Origin: Tricholoma matsutake
Lineage: Eukaryota; Basidiomycota; Agaricomycetes; Agaricales; Tricholomataceae
Assembly (NCBI GenBank): GCA_026075535.2
Contig: AP026538.1
Location: 9,114,001-9,178,000 of the forward strand
Length of the DNA stretch: 64,000 nt
Reading direction: 5' to 3'
Positions 33,469-44,135 of the stretch are shown here, in pieces. The notes under the pieces are model-generated. The model saw only the letters and a program-made list of their open reading frames with translations, searched no databases and was not told where the DNA came from. Numbering within the stretch: position 1 is the stretch's first letter; each line of letters starts with the position of its first letter. The position numbers and the translations under genes were made by a program.

Positions 33469-33713
33469 ACATCATAAAATTATCACTAGCAACTTCTTTC
33501 ATTTTGCTTAATGTATATGTCAACCATGCTAGCCAGCACCGTTTTTCGGCAATTACAATCTTTTCAGTAATTACTGGCGGCGAGAATCGTCGCCCATGAA
33601 GGGTAGACCATATTTTTCTAGCAATTACTGGCGGCAATTGTTGCTGCTGGTGCTATAATTCTATTCACTGGGCCCACACGGATCAAGCAATTACCACCGG
33701 TAATAATCATCGC

Positions 33714-33973
33714 TGGTGCCATGTAGTAAAATGGTGACCATGCTAGCCAGCACCATGAGTCAGATGTTACTGCCACCAAGAATCTTTCAGCAATTACCAC
33801 TGGGAAGAATCATCGCCGGCAGTGAATCTGTATACTGGGCCCACATGGATGCATCACACCCTCAGCCCACACAAGTCTTTCCTGCTATGGGCCCAATCCA
33901 CTACTGACAGATCTATCATCATTTTGCAGAAATCCACTGGATGGATGTATCATGGATTTCTACTGAATAGGCT
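33714..33973 (-). repeat. KDZ right terminal inverted repeat
   Basis: Reverse complement of 24135-24358. The inner neighbour 33530-33720 carries further AATTACTGGCGGC and CACCGG motifs like those of the internal array. Confidence 0.8.
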
Positions 33974-34261
33974 GCCAGTAGAGCAATCAGAAACCAATGA
34001 AGGCAGATAAGAAATGCAAACAATAAGCACACTAGCTAGTTCATAACATTATCAGTCTATTCATAGTTCATAGGGAGGGGAACATAAGTAAAAGAGAGTA
34101 ATTTACTGAATCGTCAGACAACAGTAATTAATATCATGGAAAATGTGCGAACTCCCGAGGCAACTGTGTCCAAACACGATCGAAGATCTACTAATTAACT
34201 ACTGGACCCAGTTATGAAGATATTTGAGAAACGCTCTCGGCAATTAACTGCCATTGGATCC

Positions 34262-34636
34262 TTAGCTGGGGCTGCTCAGTGCTTGACCGACATCTGTAAA
34301 ACACACAAATAATCAATTGACGCTGCATGAACGATATCACGTAAATGGTACATACCATTGACCACATCCCCAACTAAGTCTGTAGCTAATTGCACATATA
34401 CCTTTAGTCCAACTCAGCACATGAGGAAATGGTGCTTACTGTCATTCAGAAGTCCCGGGACATTGCCTACGGAGCAGGACGAGTAAATTTCGAACGTCTT
34501 CACTGTACTGAATCAATTGATACATACCAGTGGTTAGGTCGCCAAGAATACCTCCGGAAGTTTGGGGGATAGGGGAGGCGGCAGCCAACGCCGCCATGAC
34601 AGAAGCGAATAATAGGACGCGTATGGGGAAGAGCAA
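34262..34636 (-). CDS. Small predicted secreted protein, 63 aa, with micro-exons
   Basis: Exons (minus) 34636-34528, 34466-34440, 34379-34356 and 34293-34262, i.e. 109, 27, 24 and 32 nt, sum 192 nt, with GT..AG introns of 61, 60 and 62 bp; frame closes on TAA 34262-34264. The N-terminus MLFPIRVLLFASVMAALAAA is a clear signal peptide with cleavage plausible after the Ala run (ASP). The mature part is about 40 residues, without Cys, and has the form GILGDL..NVPGLL..NLVGDVV..DVGQAL, short Gly/Val/Leu modules that roughly follow exons. A role as secreted peptide or effector-like small protein is a guess. It lies just outside the KDZ element; no homology known to me. Confidence 0.6.
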
Positions 34637-37600
34637 GGAGCGTGGTTTGTAAGGCAGAGGTAATAAACTAGGGAGAATTTGAAGAAAACATCTGAGTCGG
34701 TACGATTTTATGGCTTTCGTCGCCCGTTCTGTCCGGATATGGGTGAGAAATCACCTGCGCTCAAAGCGGCTAGATACTGCGGCTGATGGAAACGGTCGAA
34801 GCATCCTGACTCGGTGGAGCCAGTCATGCAACAGGTACAGCAGACTAGAGCGTATCTGCAATCCAAAGTGGGGCTGTCTGCCAATCAACGTATTGCGATC
34901 ATAGGAAAATTCCCTTATATCCTTGAAAAAAGAGCAGATACGCTCTACTGCCAATGAATAATGTGTGTTTAGGGTTTGGAGCTGTGGAGAAACATATCAG
35001 CCAATCAGATGCCAGTCTCTTTCTCAAATGGGCGCATCCCGAGCTAGAACTCACTTTGAAGTTTGTGGAGGATGTCGTTTCGTGCAACCTGTTTATACAT
35101 AAGCAACAAGTCAGAGTGGTAAAATGAACATGAACCAATTAGAGAAGACAGATCCAGTTAAGTAGATCTAGCGCTGATAGTACAAACGCAGATTTCTTCA
35201 ATGGGGGTGCTCCCAAGCCATAATAGGACGAAGCTATCAATAACTTGTTAGTCACCTACCGTAAACACCTCGGTTACCATATGGCCTGTCAAGAATCGGA
35301 GGGCATACACTGTTCAAGTTTGACCTCCCATTGATCATGTCAACGCGAATGACAGTTAGATAGGGTCGGTTGCATTGGAGTTGCCCATAATTTACTCCTT
35401 TGTCTGATAAGACGCGTCGAACTATTCATTTGAACAGCGACGGTGAATTCGGTGAAAACCACACGGGACCTCAGTGATGAACTGACCATGAATGGCGAAG
35501 TGCGGCGCAACGGTTTCAGTTACACCAGCGGAAGTAAAACACCCCTCCATCTTATAATGCGTCTATCATTCATAAGCGTCAATGACAACCCTGAAAACTT
35601 TAGTGCGTTTAACAATCTGCGTTTCGCTGCAGTCAACCAGGCTAGAAGCAATATCAAACTTGCATAAAGTGAGCTCTGTCTGATCGGTATCCGAGCATGA
35701 GGATCTCAGATAGAGCCAAATTGTCCCATTGAGCTGCCTCAGAGGTTTGCAATACTGCACTCATGGGCACACGGAAGACGTACATATAAATCGTACATTT
35801 TCATGGAGCAGCCAAAGGTCTCAATGACAATTGACAAGTAAGAATTGCCTACAAAGAGTGAAAATCAGGGAACGGGCCACGTAAAATTATACATAATCCC
35901 CTCGGAAGTGCGAAAGCGCACGTTTAAACTATTTCGGCCGTGCACCCAGCTTCAGATTTCTCTGTGAATATCGACACGAGAACAAAAATGGACGAGTAAG
36001 CAGTGACATCAGAAGCATGTAAGACTGCAGCGTACTGTGTTTGTCATAACATCGAATTATGGTTGCACGCCAGTAGCGAAGAATAGCAGGGAATATCCAG
36101 CAAAATGGTCCCCCTTCCGCCGGCCGCACGCAAGACGAAGTTCTGAGATGGGTTCATAACCAACTTTAGTAGTTCGAGCGAGGCGCTTACAAACATATAC
36201 CGGTCATGCCCTGATTGCAAGTCATCTCGAAGTTGCGCCGAGGCTGGGACATGCATAGATCCAAGCTCTCAGGCCCATCTTCTCATCTCCACAACCCATT
36301 CTTTCATTCACATCCACGTCGAAAACACCTCGGTTGATAGACACAAATTTCCTGTTAATGTATGGATGTGGAGTTGGCGTCACGTTCGAGAATAGTAGGT
36401 GGTTTAACCGAGCAAGGAGTTACTAAGGGCGGATGGAAGCTTGACGAAAGCCCTGAGCCCCAGACTACCGTTCACAGATAGATACAAGACATCAGTGACA
36501 TGGTTAAGGTCCCACATAGTCCCACTTAAAAAGGCATGAAATAAAGTTGCAGACTCCACGGGGTCATTGCTTATGTAAACTTGAACTTTTGAAGTACTGT
36601 AAATTTGGTTGTGCTTGGATTCAAAGCTTAGTACTCTTGCGCGCACGTTCATGTTCTTCATGCTGCGCATATCAAGCGCATATATATGACACATACATAT
36701 AACCCTTTATATACGATGGACCTCCATCACCATCTGGACATGTCTGCAAGACAATCACTTCACAATAAGTACCTATCTTCATGCAAAGCATTCTCGCACG
36801 CTCCAGCAATGGTCACATGCATCCTGGGAGTCTCTCTTATTCAGTGCTACAGATATCTGCTCCGATCCATCCCACTCTGTACAATCTGATGTTGTTGTCT
36901 CGTGTGACAAAGGTCTCCATTTCAATGCATCAAATACCACAGCCAAATATCTGGAGGGCTCGTTTATGGCCAATGCAGCTACAAAAATGGAGGAGGTGGC
37001 ACTGTACCTGTGGACTTTAGAACACAACTGTTTGAGGGTTGGTATAGGCCCGACATACTAGAAAATATGATGTCCGAAGAGAGTCCAGTCGCTAGGTCAA
37101 TAGTTCAAAAGTTCAAGTTTACATAGGCAATGTTTATTTTGACCCCCCCATGCAAGGGGCAGCAAGAACTGTATTTTTCTGTACAATGCCCCCTTTTTGG
37201 GAATCCCAGAAATTTTGCCGACCATCCCCCCCTACCCCAAAATATTTTTTTCAGACGTTGTTCAAATCAGAGCTGACCACTCCCCCTACCCCTGTAAATT
37301 TTCAGGAGAAAATGAGCTAGAGTCAAGCTAGAGTAGTAAATCTGCATCCCCAGTTCTCAATATACCGCTATTACATACTATAGGTGAAAAATCATGAAAA
37401 AGAAAGTTTGGACTATTTCCATGCCTTCTTGGCCATTGGAACATCCTCCAACTCCCCAGCATTCCTCTTTGCTGCATGCTTTACTAGTTGAATCCTAACA
37501 GTGAGCGGCGCTACGCACGACTTCCTATCTGAATTGGTTTTTCACACGGTTTCGTCCAGATTCATCGAATAGTTCGTCGACTACCGATTTTCGTGGCCAA

Positions 37601-37799
37601 TTCGTGGCCCACCCTCCTCTCCCATTTCTTTTTTGTTATATGTGTTTAGACTCTGTTGTAATTCTGGTATGTAGCTTGGTAGTCTAATAAGGCTCCGTCG
37701 TCTGCATTACTTTACTCTTGTATCTGTAGCATGTCCGCTTCTTCGCTTATGAATTTCGGAGTCCGTCACAGGCGGACTTCTGTCTCCTGCTAAAGTCTT
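34637..37799. other. 3.2 kb without a supportable gene
   Basis: Frames are all under 100 codons and lack recognisable motifs or consistent splicing. The GC level resembles the neighbouring genes more than the repeats. 37140-37260 has C-runs and 'GGGGCAGCAAGAACTG' text resembling 5802-5860, perhaps a shared repeat scrap. Non-coding transcripts or unrecognised small genes cannot be excluded. Confidence 0.4.
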
Positions 37800-38800
37800 T
37801 CACCTTGAGCACGCAGCGGAGGCACCCTCCATACGAGATCTCAGACCGGAGCTCGGCGTTGGATAGTCAGACATCATATTGATGGCGGTCGGCTGAGACC
37901 ATCGCATCTCCACCTCTCTGAATACTTCTACCTTCTTCGTTAAACGGAATCCCAATTTCTCGAACAGGCTGATACTGGCAGTGTTGGATTCGGATATGCG
38001 AGTGACCAGACAGGTTGGAGGGATGTTCAAAGGTGATACTAGGGTAGCATCTACAGCGGAGGCAGCTGAGGATGGAGAACCGAAATACGTGCTTGGAGCG
38101 CCGGTTGCGTATCTCAAAATGAGTTGCAGGGCTTCAAAAGCAAATCCCCGACGGCGATATACAGTTTCTGGATGACAGAGGCCGTCCAGGGGTCAGAGGG
38201 AAAATGCAATGATTGTTGAGCTCTGCGAAACCCACCGGCTATCATGATCTCAACCTCAGCTTCAAAAGTATCGCGATTTTCGTCGTCCCCACCTCTTGGT
38301 CTTTGGAAGTCAAGATGATTAGATGAGGATGGCACAGATCCCTTAAGAAATAAATTGACGTCGCCGACCATGGGCAGCGAAGAAACGCGAGTATCTGTCG
38401 GTGACAGCTCCTCGTGGGCAAAGAATTTGGTCGGCAAGGCAGTTGAACTATTGGGTTCCTTCAAATTTTCAGTGCGTGCCAGGATAATGAAAGTCAACTT
38501 GTCTTCGTCCAGAAGCCATTGCTCTGATATCAAAATAAGCCAAAATGGTCACCAAAAAAGACAGGCATACGCTGCATCTGGTACTCCTCTTCCAGACTCA
38601 AGGGTTCGCTTGCCGTAAGGATCTGCAGTTCTCGATCGCGCATCCACCCGTGGTATGTCTATGGATGCAAAGTTGGACCACCTAATACATTGTAGCAGGA
38701 TATGTAAATGGTGAAGCTCACGTACAGGAACATGCTCAGTTCGATACGGCACTAATACCAATTTCTCTCCGAGAAGAACGGTATTTTGATTGACTTTCAT
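37800..38800 (-). CDS. NAT9-like GNAT N-acetyltransferase (272 aa)
   Basis: Exons (minus) 38800-38726, 38658-38571, 38523-38236 and 38167-37800 (75, 88, 288, 368 nt = 273 codons) with introns of 67, 47 and 68 bp; all junctions are GT..AG and in frame. It starts [20 protein letters not shown], then [26 protein letters not shown] and [11 protein letters not shown], hallmarks of the NAT9 branch. The acetyl-CoA binding motif A is [15 protein letters not shown], spanning intron 3, followed by [14 protein letters not shown]. The family is a GNAT-fold acetyltransferase; human NAT9 is linked to tubulin acetylation or stability. Substrate here is unproven. Insertions of low complexity (residues 70-120) separate strands. 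Appears intact. Confidence 0.9.
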
Positions 38801-39165
38801 AATTTAGACGACTGAAGCAATTTAAACTTGATTTGAACGCAATTTGAACGGGCAACTTGAGTATTTGTCAGTATTAGTCTTATCTTATCTTATCGATTCA
38901 CAACCGCCATCGGAACGGAAATCCCCGAGAGCAATGAAAAAAAGAAAAAAATATATACCGAGAAAAAATTTGGAAAAAATCCCATTCCGATACCCCACGG
39001 AAGCCTGGCCACGGACAGCAACAAAAGATTCAAGAGATGCCAAGGCTACAAGATGGAAATACACCACGTATCGTACGTCGGATGGAGGGGATATTTTTTC
39101 TGCCGATCTCCTGTAAGTGGTAAGTACGTATCACTGGGTAGTAGGTACTGACCTCTGACTCGGAA
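38801..39165. promoter_or_regulatory. Intergenic region between NAT9-like and UPF0696 genes
   Basis: Should contain the NAT9 promoter and the UPF0696 3' end. AT-rich with CTTATCTTATCTTATC repeats (38879-38893), containing GATA-type motifs on the minus strand. No gene seen. Confidence 0.35.
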
Positions 39166-39870
39166 TTAGCTGTAATACCGACTAGGCCGTATACCCCATT
39201 GATTTTTGGCATAAATTCCGAGATGCGTATACGCATCTGGCTTGAAACCAATTTTCCAAAACGCACCAGCGGTTCTCAGGGCGTTCCGCAACCAATTAAC
39301 CTCCTCCATGTTGCTATAGTCGTCGACATACACGCAAATGATGTGAGAATCGCCCTCTTGTTTGGGCGAAACCTTTGCAGATCCTCTTTTCAAATCCACA
39401 CACAACAAGCGAACCACCTTCTCCCACAGCTGATCGATCCTCCGCGTATCGGTGTATATCATCCACTTCCCGGATAAAACACCGTGTGCGACTGCGATTC
39501 TGTCAATCTCGTCTACTGTGACGTTCTCGGAAGAAACAAGAGAGCGGAAGGATGCCAGCAGGCCTTCGGCGTCGGGTGAACTGGGGTTTTGTCCGCCTCT
39601 ATCTACTGCAATCCAAGCACAGTAGTGAACTGGGGTTCTGCTCGGAGGCCATCGTGCAAGAAAGGCCTCAAGTCGATCTGGTGTAGAAGTCTGATCATCC
39701 CAGCGTGTAACAATCAAAAAGGCTCCCTTGTGATGGTGAAGTGCATCAAATGGGCCAGGCGGATCGACCCAAATCGGCCGGCGTAAGGCTGTTATATCCT
39801 GACAATCATCGACGGAGTTTTCCACAGTAGTCATAGGGACATCCTCCGAGTCCATGGCATAGTCATCCAT
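39166..39870 (-). CDS. UPF0696 / DUF1917 family protein (C11orf68/Bles03-like)
   Basis: Single-exon frame of 234 codons starting MDDYAMDSEDVPMTT. Family features: a VDPPGPFDALHHHKGAF-like N-terminal part, GVLSGKWMIYTDTRRIDQLWEKV (about residues 145-165), IICVYVDDYSNMEEVNWLR and C-terminal FKPDAYTHLGIYAKNQWGIRPS. The domain has an eIF4E-like fold; biochemical role is not established. A possible extra splice near 39180 could change the last residues (CGGTATT after GIRPS), but the present end matches the usual family end. Same strand as NAT9 with 365 bp between them. Confidence 0.85.
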   Translation of the reverse strand: MDDYAMDSEDVPMTTVENSVDDCQDITALRRPIWVDPPGPFDALHHHKGAFLIVTRWDDQTSTPDRLEAFLARWPPSRTPVHYCAWIAVDRGGQNPSSPDAEGLLASFRSLVSSENVTVDEIDRIAVAHGVLSGKWMIYTDTRRIDQLWEKVVRLLCVDLKRGSAKVSPKQEGDSHIICVYVDDYSNMEEVNWLRNALRTAGAFWKIGFKPDAYTHLGIYAKNQWGIRPSRYYS

Positions 39871-39940
39871 CCTCCTGATTGATTCGATGGGTGGTGGTAA
39901 GATGAATGAATACTACGAGTTCGTCGTCAGAATAGAGGTA

Positions 39941-40376
39941 AGATAGATCTCATTCAGAACAAATGTGATCACGTGAAATGCGTGACATTGGACTAGATCA
40001 TAGTTGGCAGTCATTTTGATGACACTTTTGAGACTTCTGGCTGCACAGAGTTGTTGAAAATCATTTTTATTAATGATCTGTTACTTTAAATTCTTCAAAG
40101 GTGTTGAGGCTGAGGAGTCATTAGGTTTGCAAGTGCTGAATCTGGATGCCGTGACCATGTAGTCACAATGTCAAGTTCCCGCTTCCAGAAACCTAATGGC
40201 AACTTCTACAGTCAAGTTTCTCCTATTGTAAAAACAATATAACCTGGACATGTATGATTTAAATAGCTTTGTGGAAATGGATTTTTTTTAAATGTGCTGT
40301 GAAGTGAATTTAGCAGAAGTCTATTCAAATGTCACACATTTCACGTGATCACGTTTGTTCTGAACGAGATCTATCT
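39941..40376. mobile_element. 436-bp MITE with ~50-bp inverted repeats, TA flanks
   Basis: The left arm AGATAGATCTCATTCAGAAC continuing to GATCACGTGAAAT is matched in reverse complement by GATCACGTTTGTTCTGAACGAGATCTATCT at the right end (reported in parts: GATCACG, TTGTTCTGAACG, AGATCTATCT). Both ends are flanked by TA, as in Tc1/mariner-type MITEs. It sits in the promoter side of the UPF0696 gene and 3' of the transcription-factor gene. Confidence 0.7.
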
Positions 40377-40661
40377 TAGAATATCAATTACTGTAAATAA
40401 ATAATAACATTATTATTCGAAGCTTCGAAGTCATACAGTCAAGCATAGAACAAATAGTCTATTATGATTTGCTTCAGAGATATGTATAGCACTACAACAT
40501 ACAGAACACACAGGACACCCGCTCACCGGTAGTATTCTCTCGCTGGCCAGCCTGATACAGCGGGTGTTCCAGATGTTGTAAAGTTAACATTCGATAGATA
40601 ATGGGCCCAGTCATCTCTAGATCAACTGTCAGGGTACGCCTAATGAACATAAACGATGTGC

Positions 40662-43600
40662 TCACTCCAAACCACTGGAAGGGGTAGACCACATCCCATA
40701 CGTATCGTTCTCAAGAATGCTTTGTTGTTGCTGTATATGCGATTGAGGATGTCCGGTATAGCGGGGCATCAGCGGATAATTCTGCAAATTATCCATAACC
40801 GCACCCGTACTAATCTGCGGATGTATCGAAGCATAGTAGTAATTTGAATTATCGTTCGCAGATGGAGGAATATATGCGCTGCTAGGAGCTTGGAGTCTCA
40901 TCGCATCATAGGAGAAGCCATCGTCCACTGGAAATGAAAAAATAGACCTGGTTTGTGGATATGCATGTTGATTGACCGCGGACGACATTCCGTCGCTCGT
41001 GTTGTCTGTGACAGGCTCGTACAAATATTGACCACTGCCAATGTTAGGAGGCGCCCTCTGTTGTTGATCAGAGAATATCGGTGGATAGTGGAATGGTTGA
41101 CTGTCGTGCTCGTCATCGCTGTAAAGTTGATGTGCTGGCGGAGGACGCCTGATACATTGCGAAGGTTGGTCAGGACCTTGTAACCGTTGCGTCCGAGAAG
41201 TCGATGGTTGCAATGGTGGACGACGTTGAACAGATTGTTGTCTTTGAGGGCGCTGCAGCGGGCGTGAGTGGGCATCAGAACCAGATCCACTAGCACTACT
41301 GCTAGAATTCCATGGCAGATGTCCAGACCTCACGATATCCCGTGGCATGCCCAAGAGCTGTGCAGTCTGGGGATCGACACCAGTAGCGGAGGAAATGGGT
41401 GCACTCGCTGAGAAAGACTGAGGCTTGTCCTCGTCTCGTTCTCGCTTATTCGTTGACGATACAGCTTTTGGAAGAGGCATGTCTCCGACCGATGCTAGAT
41501 CATCGAGAATGTCCCTGGATGGACTTATCAGTCTGTTGCTTATGACGAATTCAGAAATCCATACCAGAAACGACCAGCGACATACCATCTAAAATGTAGA
41601 ATTCAGGATAGCTCGTTAACTACGAGATTGGAATTCTTACCTGTCCTCGCTTACTTTAAGGAGAGCCATGCACTTATGAACATCTTCCAGGTCCTTGTGT
41701 GGATCTGTGGTGAGTCCCGAGCGCTTGCCACCCCAGAAGTTGAGTAGGAGGATGATGCCAGCGAAAAATGCTGATGTCTAGCACAAAAATACTCCTTAAG
41801 CAGATTCAGCACATGCTAAGACATTATGAGCTTACTTGAAGCGGAAAATCAAACGAGGCGGACCGCCGCAGAAGGGCATCCCCAACATGGCTGCATGATC
41901 GCGCTGCACTCGTGCATATTGCAAGAGCAGGGAACGGGAGTGTGGTGGGTCTACTTGGTGACGCAATGAAAGGTCGATGGACCAAAATCTGGAGCTGGTA
42001 GTACATGCTATACAACGATCCTGACTGTTCGAAAAAATTTCTATTTTCCCTGTTAGGATCCCACCGAACTGTGCGTTCTGCTGGTTCATAACGAGAAAGG
42101 TGTAGAAGGTCTTCACTACGTACGATGATTGGGAATGGAATCGATGAGTTGGTTCAGAGCTCCGTCTAGGTCTCCGACAATACTCTCCTCCCACTGTTGT
42201 GGGGCAAATCCAAGTAGTATCTTCGACTTGTTGACGGAATACTGAGAGATAACAGTATCATCAACAGTGAACAGCGACTTTCAAGGAAACGTGCTTACGA
42301 GGGTGCGCAACGTAAACGCTAAGATATTGCAAAGCTTGATCTGGAAGATGAAATATGTGACAAAGGAAGGCTTATCCTTAGGTTGTTTAAACCGCTTCTG
42401 TGGATCAGGATGATCCCAATACTCGTCGTCACATTCGATTGGTAGGTCGACATCATAACTATTGGGCTCGTCAGTAACCAAGGATTTGAGGGAATAAGTG
42501 CCTCCCAACGAACTCTTCGTCCTGTATTGCACAGGGGCGGCCCAGAGCAGCGCTAAGTATTCTGTCCAATACTACGAGGCCCCTAAAAGGTACGTAGGCT
42601 GTTAGCTCCCTCACAGACATACAAAGGGCTAGCACACCAGAATGCACGTTTCATTGTTTCGTCTTCAGCAGTTGGGACAGTATCACGACTTTTACGGCGG
42701 TGAGCACCCATGTCTTGTGCCACACGGACACCCAGACCTGCCAACCTCCAGCTACTTTGAGGCACAGTTGTTCCTTGCAAGTACATCGCAGAAAGCTGAA
42801 AAAATAGTCAGGAGAATGGGTGATATGATCCGTATGTACTCACAAAACAAAACTGCAAACTCTCCGTGGTTGGTGTCTTCAGTAACGAGTCTCTCATCAG
42901 CGGAACCTGGGAAAACCATTTCCACCCACGGCACTGAGCCAAAGCCACCCCATCCAGTAGAACGCGTGAATCGTCAGAAAATCGCGAGCCAATGGCACAG
43001 AGAAGGAGAACTGTCTCAGCAAAGATCTTATCTGAGAGGTGCAAACCATCTGCTATTGATTTCTCAATGGTCGGTCGATGAAGCACAGGAAAGAAAATAT
43101 TCAGTTGGGTGAAGTAAAGCTCGATGAGGGATTGGAAGAGGTCCTCCTCTGGAAATGAGTATGTAACAATGTCATGAGGCGGATCTGGAGGCTGGTGGGT
43201 GGCACAACTTTGTCAGTATACGTTTTGGAACAGGACAATCTGCTGCTGACCGGGCGCACTGGTGGAAGGTCGGGAACGGGCGAGCCCTGGGTGCTTGCCA
43301 TATAATCACGCTTGAGTTTAATGGTCACCTGATGAACCATAACCGCGCTGGCCTTTCCAAAAAAACGGTTCGTACGACCTAGATAAAGATCTTGTAGATT
43401 GTCGCCAAGCATGACGCTGTCAATTTCGTTATCGTGAGTTGGAGCTGAGGGAGGAACATGTGTAATGGCGTGAATGAATGGAAGGGTGACGGGTTGAGAA
43501 GGTATGCGTGAAGGTGGCAATGTTCGGTCTGTTTGCCCCACTGCAGCATCTGAGGCTTTGTCAAGTTTATCCAAGGCTTCTGGTGCTATCTGTCAACCAA

Positions 43601-44135
43601 GATCAGTGATATTACAGCAAAAGATTCAAAGACAACGGCGCACTCTGCCAAGCAGCTGCTGTAACTTCCCCACGCGTTTCTCCAAACTCTGTACATAACT
43701 AAAATTTGACAGTTGAGGGCATATCAGATTTGGAGGCAAAGCGACGCACGACTTCGGAGGACCCCTCTTCTGCTTGTTTCGTATTCATTTAGAGATAGAT
43801 CGAGCAAAATCAGCCGAACGCACCTTCGCAACCTCCACGTATGTGCAATCATAGCTGCAGACAATGCAGTTCGTACACTGGGTGTAAGGTATTTGTGTAC
43901 CGTCGCCTACACGGATAGTTTTAAGAGGAATGAATCCAGAAGAGCCGCATCATCTTACACCGAACTAAGCATCAAGTTTGATCACATTGTCAGCGGAATC
44001 ATGGAAGAAACGATGAACCGACTCACTTTTCTTGCGCCGACATGCATCACAAGCCCTTTGAACATTTCTTGCCTTTTGGTCATAATTCGTTCTTACGTTG
44101 TGGTCGATGTCACCGTCTCCATCGTTGGACGACAT
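40662..44135 (-). CDS. Zn2Cys6 transcription factor with fungal-specific TF domain
   Basis: Start MSSNDGDGD at 44135. The DNA-binding cluster CDACRRKKIRC..CTNCIVCSYDC is assembled from three exons (introns GTGAGT..TTAG and GTAAGA..GTAG), then KRGPPKSYVQSLEKRV, the usual linker and dimerisation helix. The fungal-specific TF domain covers FFPVLHRPTIEKSIADG (about 43090), AVLLLCAIGSRFSDD-like text, LSAMYLQGTTVPQS, LGVRVAQDMGAHR, LGRPCAIQDE and WDHPDPQKRFKQPK. The C-terminal ~285 residues are Ser/Gln/Pro-rich. I count 14 introns of about 45-70 bp that all keep frame, giving roughly 900 aa; apparently intact. A nuclear regulator; target genes are unknown. Likely last exon boundary 41516-41565. Confidence 0.88.

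Larger units (their letters stand above)
24135..33973 (+). mobile_element. KDZ (Kyakuja-Dileera-Zisupton) DNA transposon, ~9.8 kb
   Basis: Long imperfect terminal inverted repeats (24135-24358 and 33714-33973, about 220-260 bp) face each other; shared blocks include GGGCCCA motifs, TGGATGCATCACACCC and CAGATGTTGCTGCCACC. A candidate 8-bp target duplication GCCAGTAG lies at 24127-24134 and 33974-33981. Inside are three plus-strand coding regions: an intact ORF (24949-25982), the KDZ transposase (27125-30878) and a repeat-containing ORF (about 31838-33468). KDZ transposons are known for expansions in mushroom genomes, often near TET/JBP genes; I see no TET/JBP domain here. Confidence 0.82.

Noticed and set aside
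24135..33973. TET/JBP dioxygenase carried by the KDZ element
   Set aside because: KDZ elements in mushrooms are often associated with TET/JBP genes, but no HxD..H dioxygenase pattern was found in any of the three coding regions.
36404..36694. 96-codon minus-strand frame as a small gene
   Set aside because: No homology signal that I can see and no supporting intron structure or start context.
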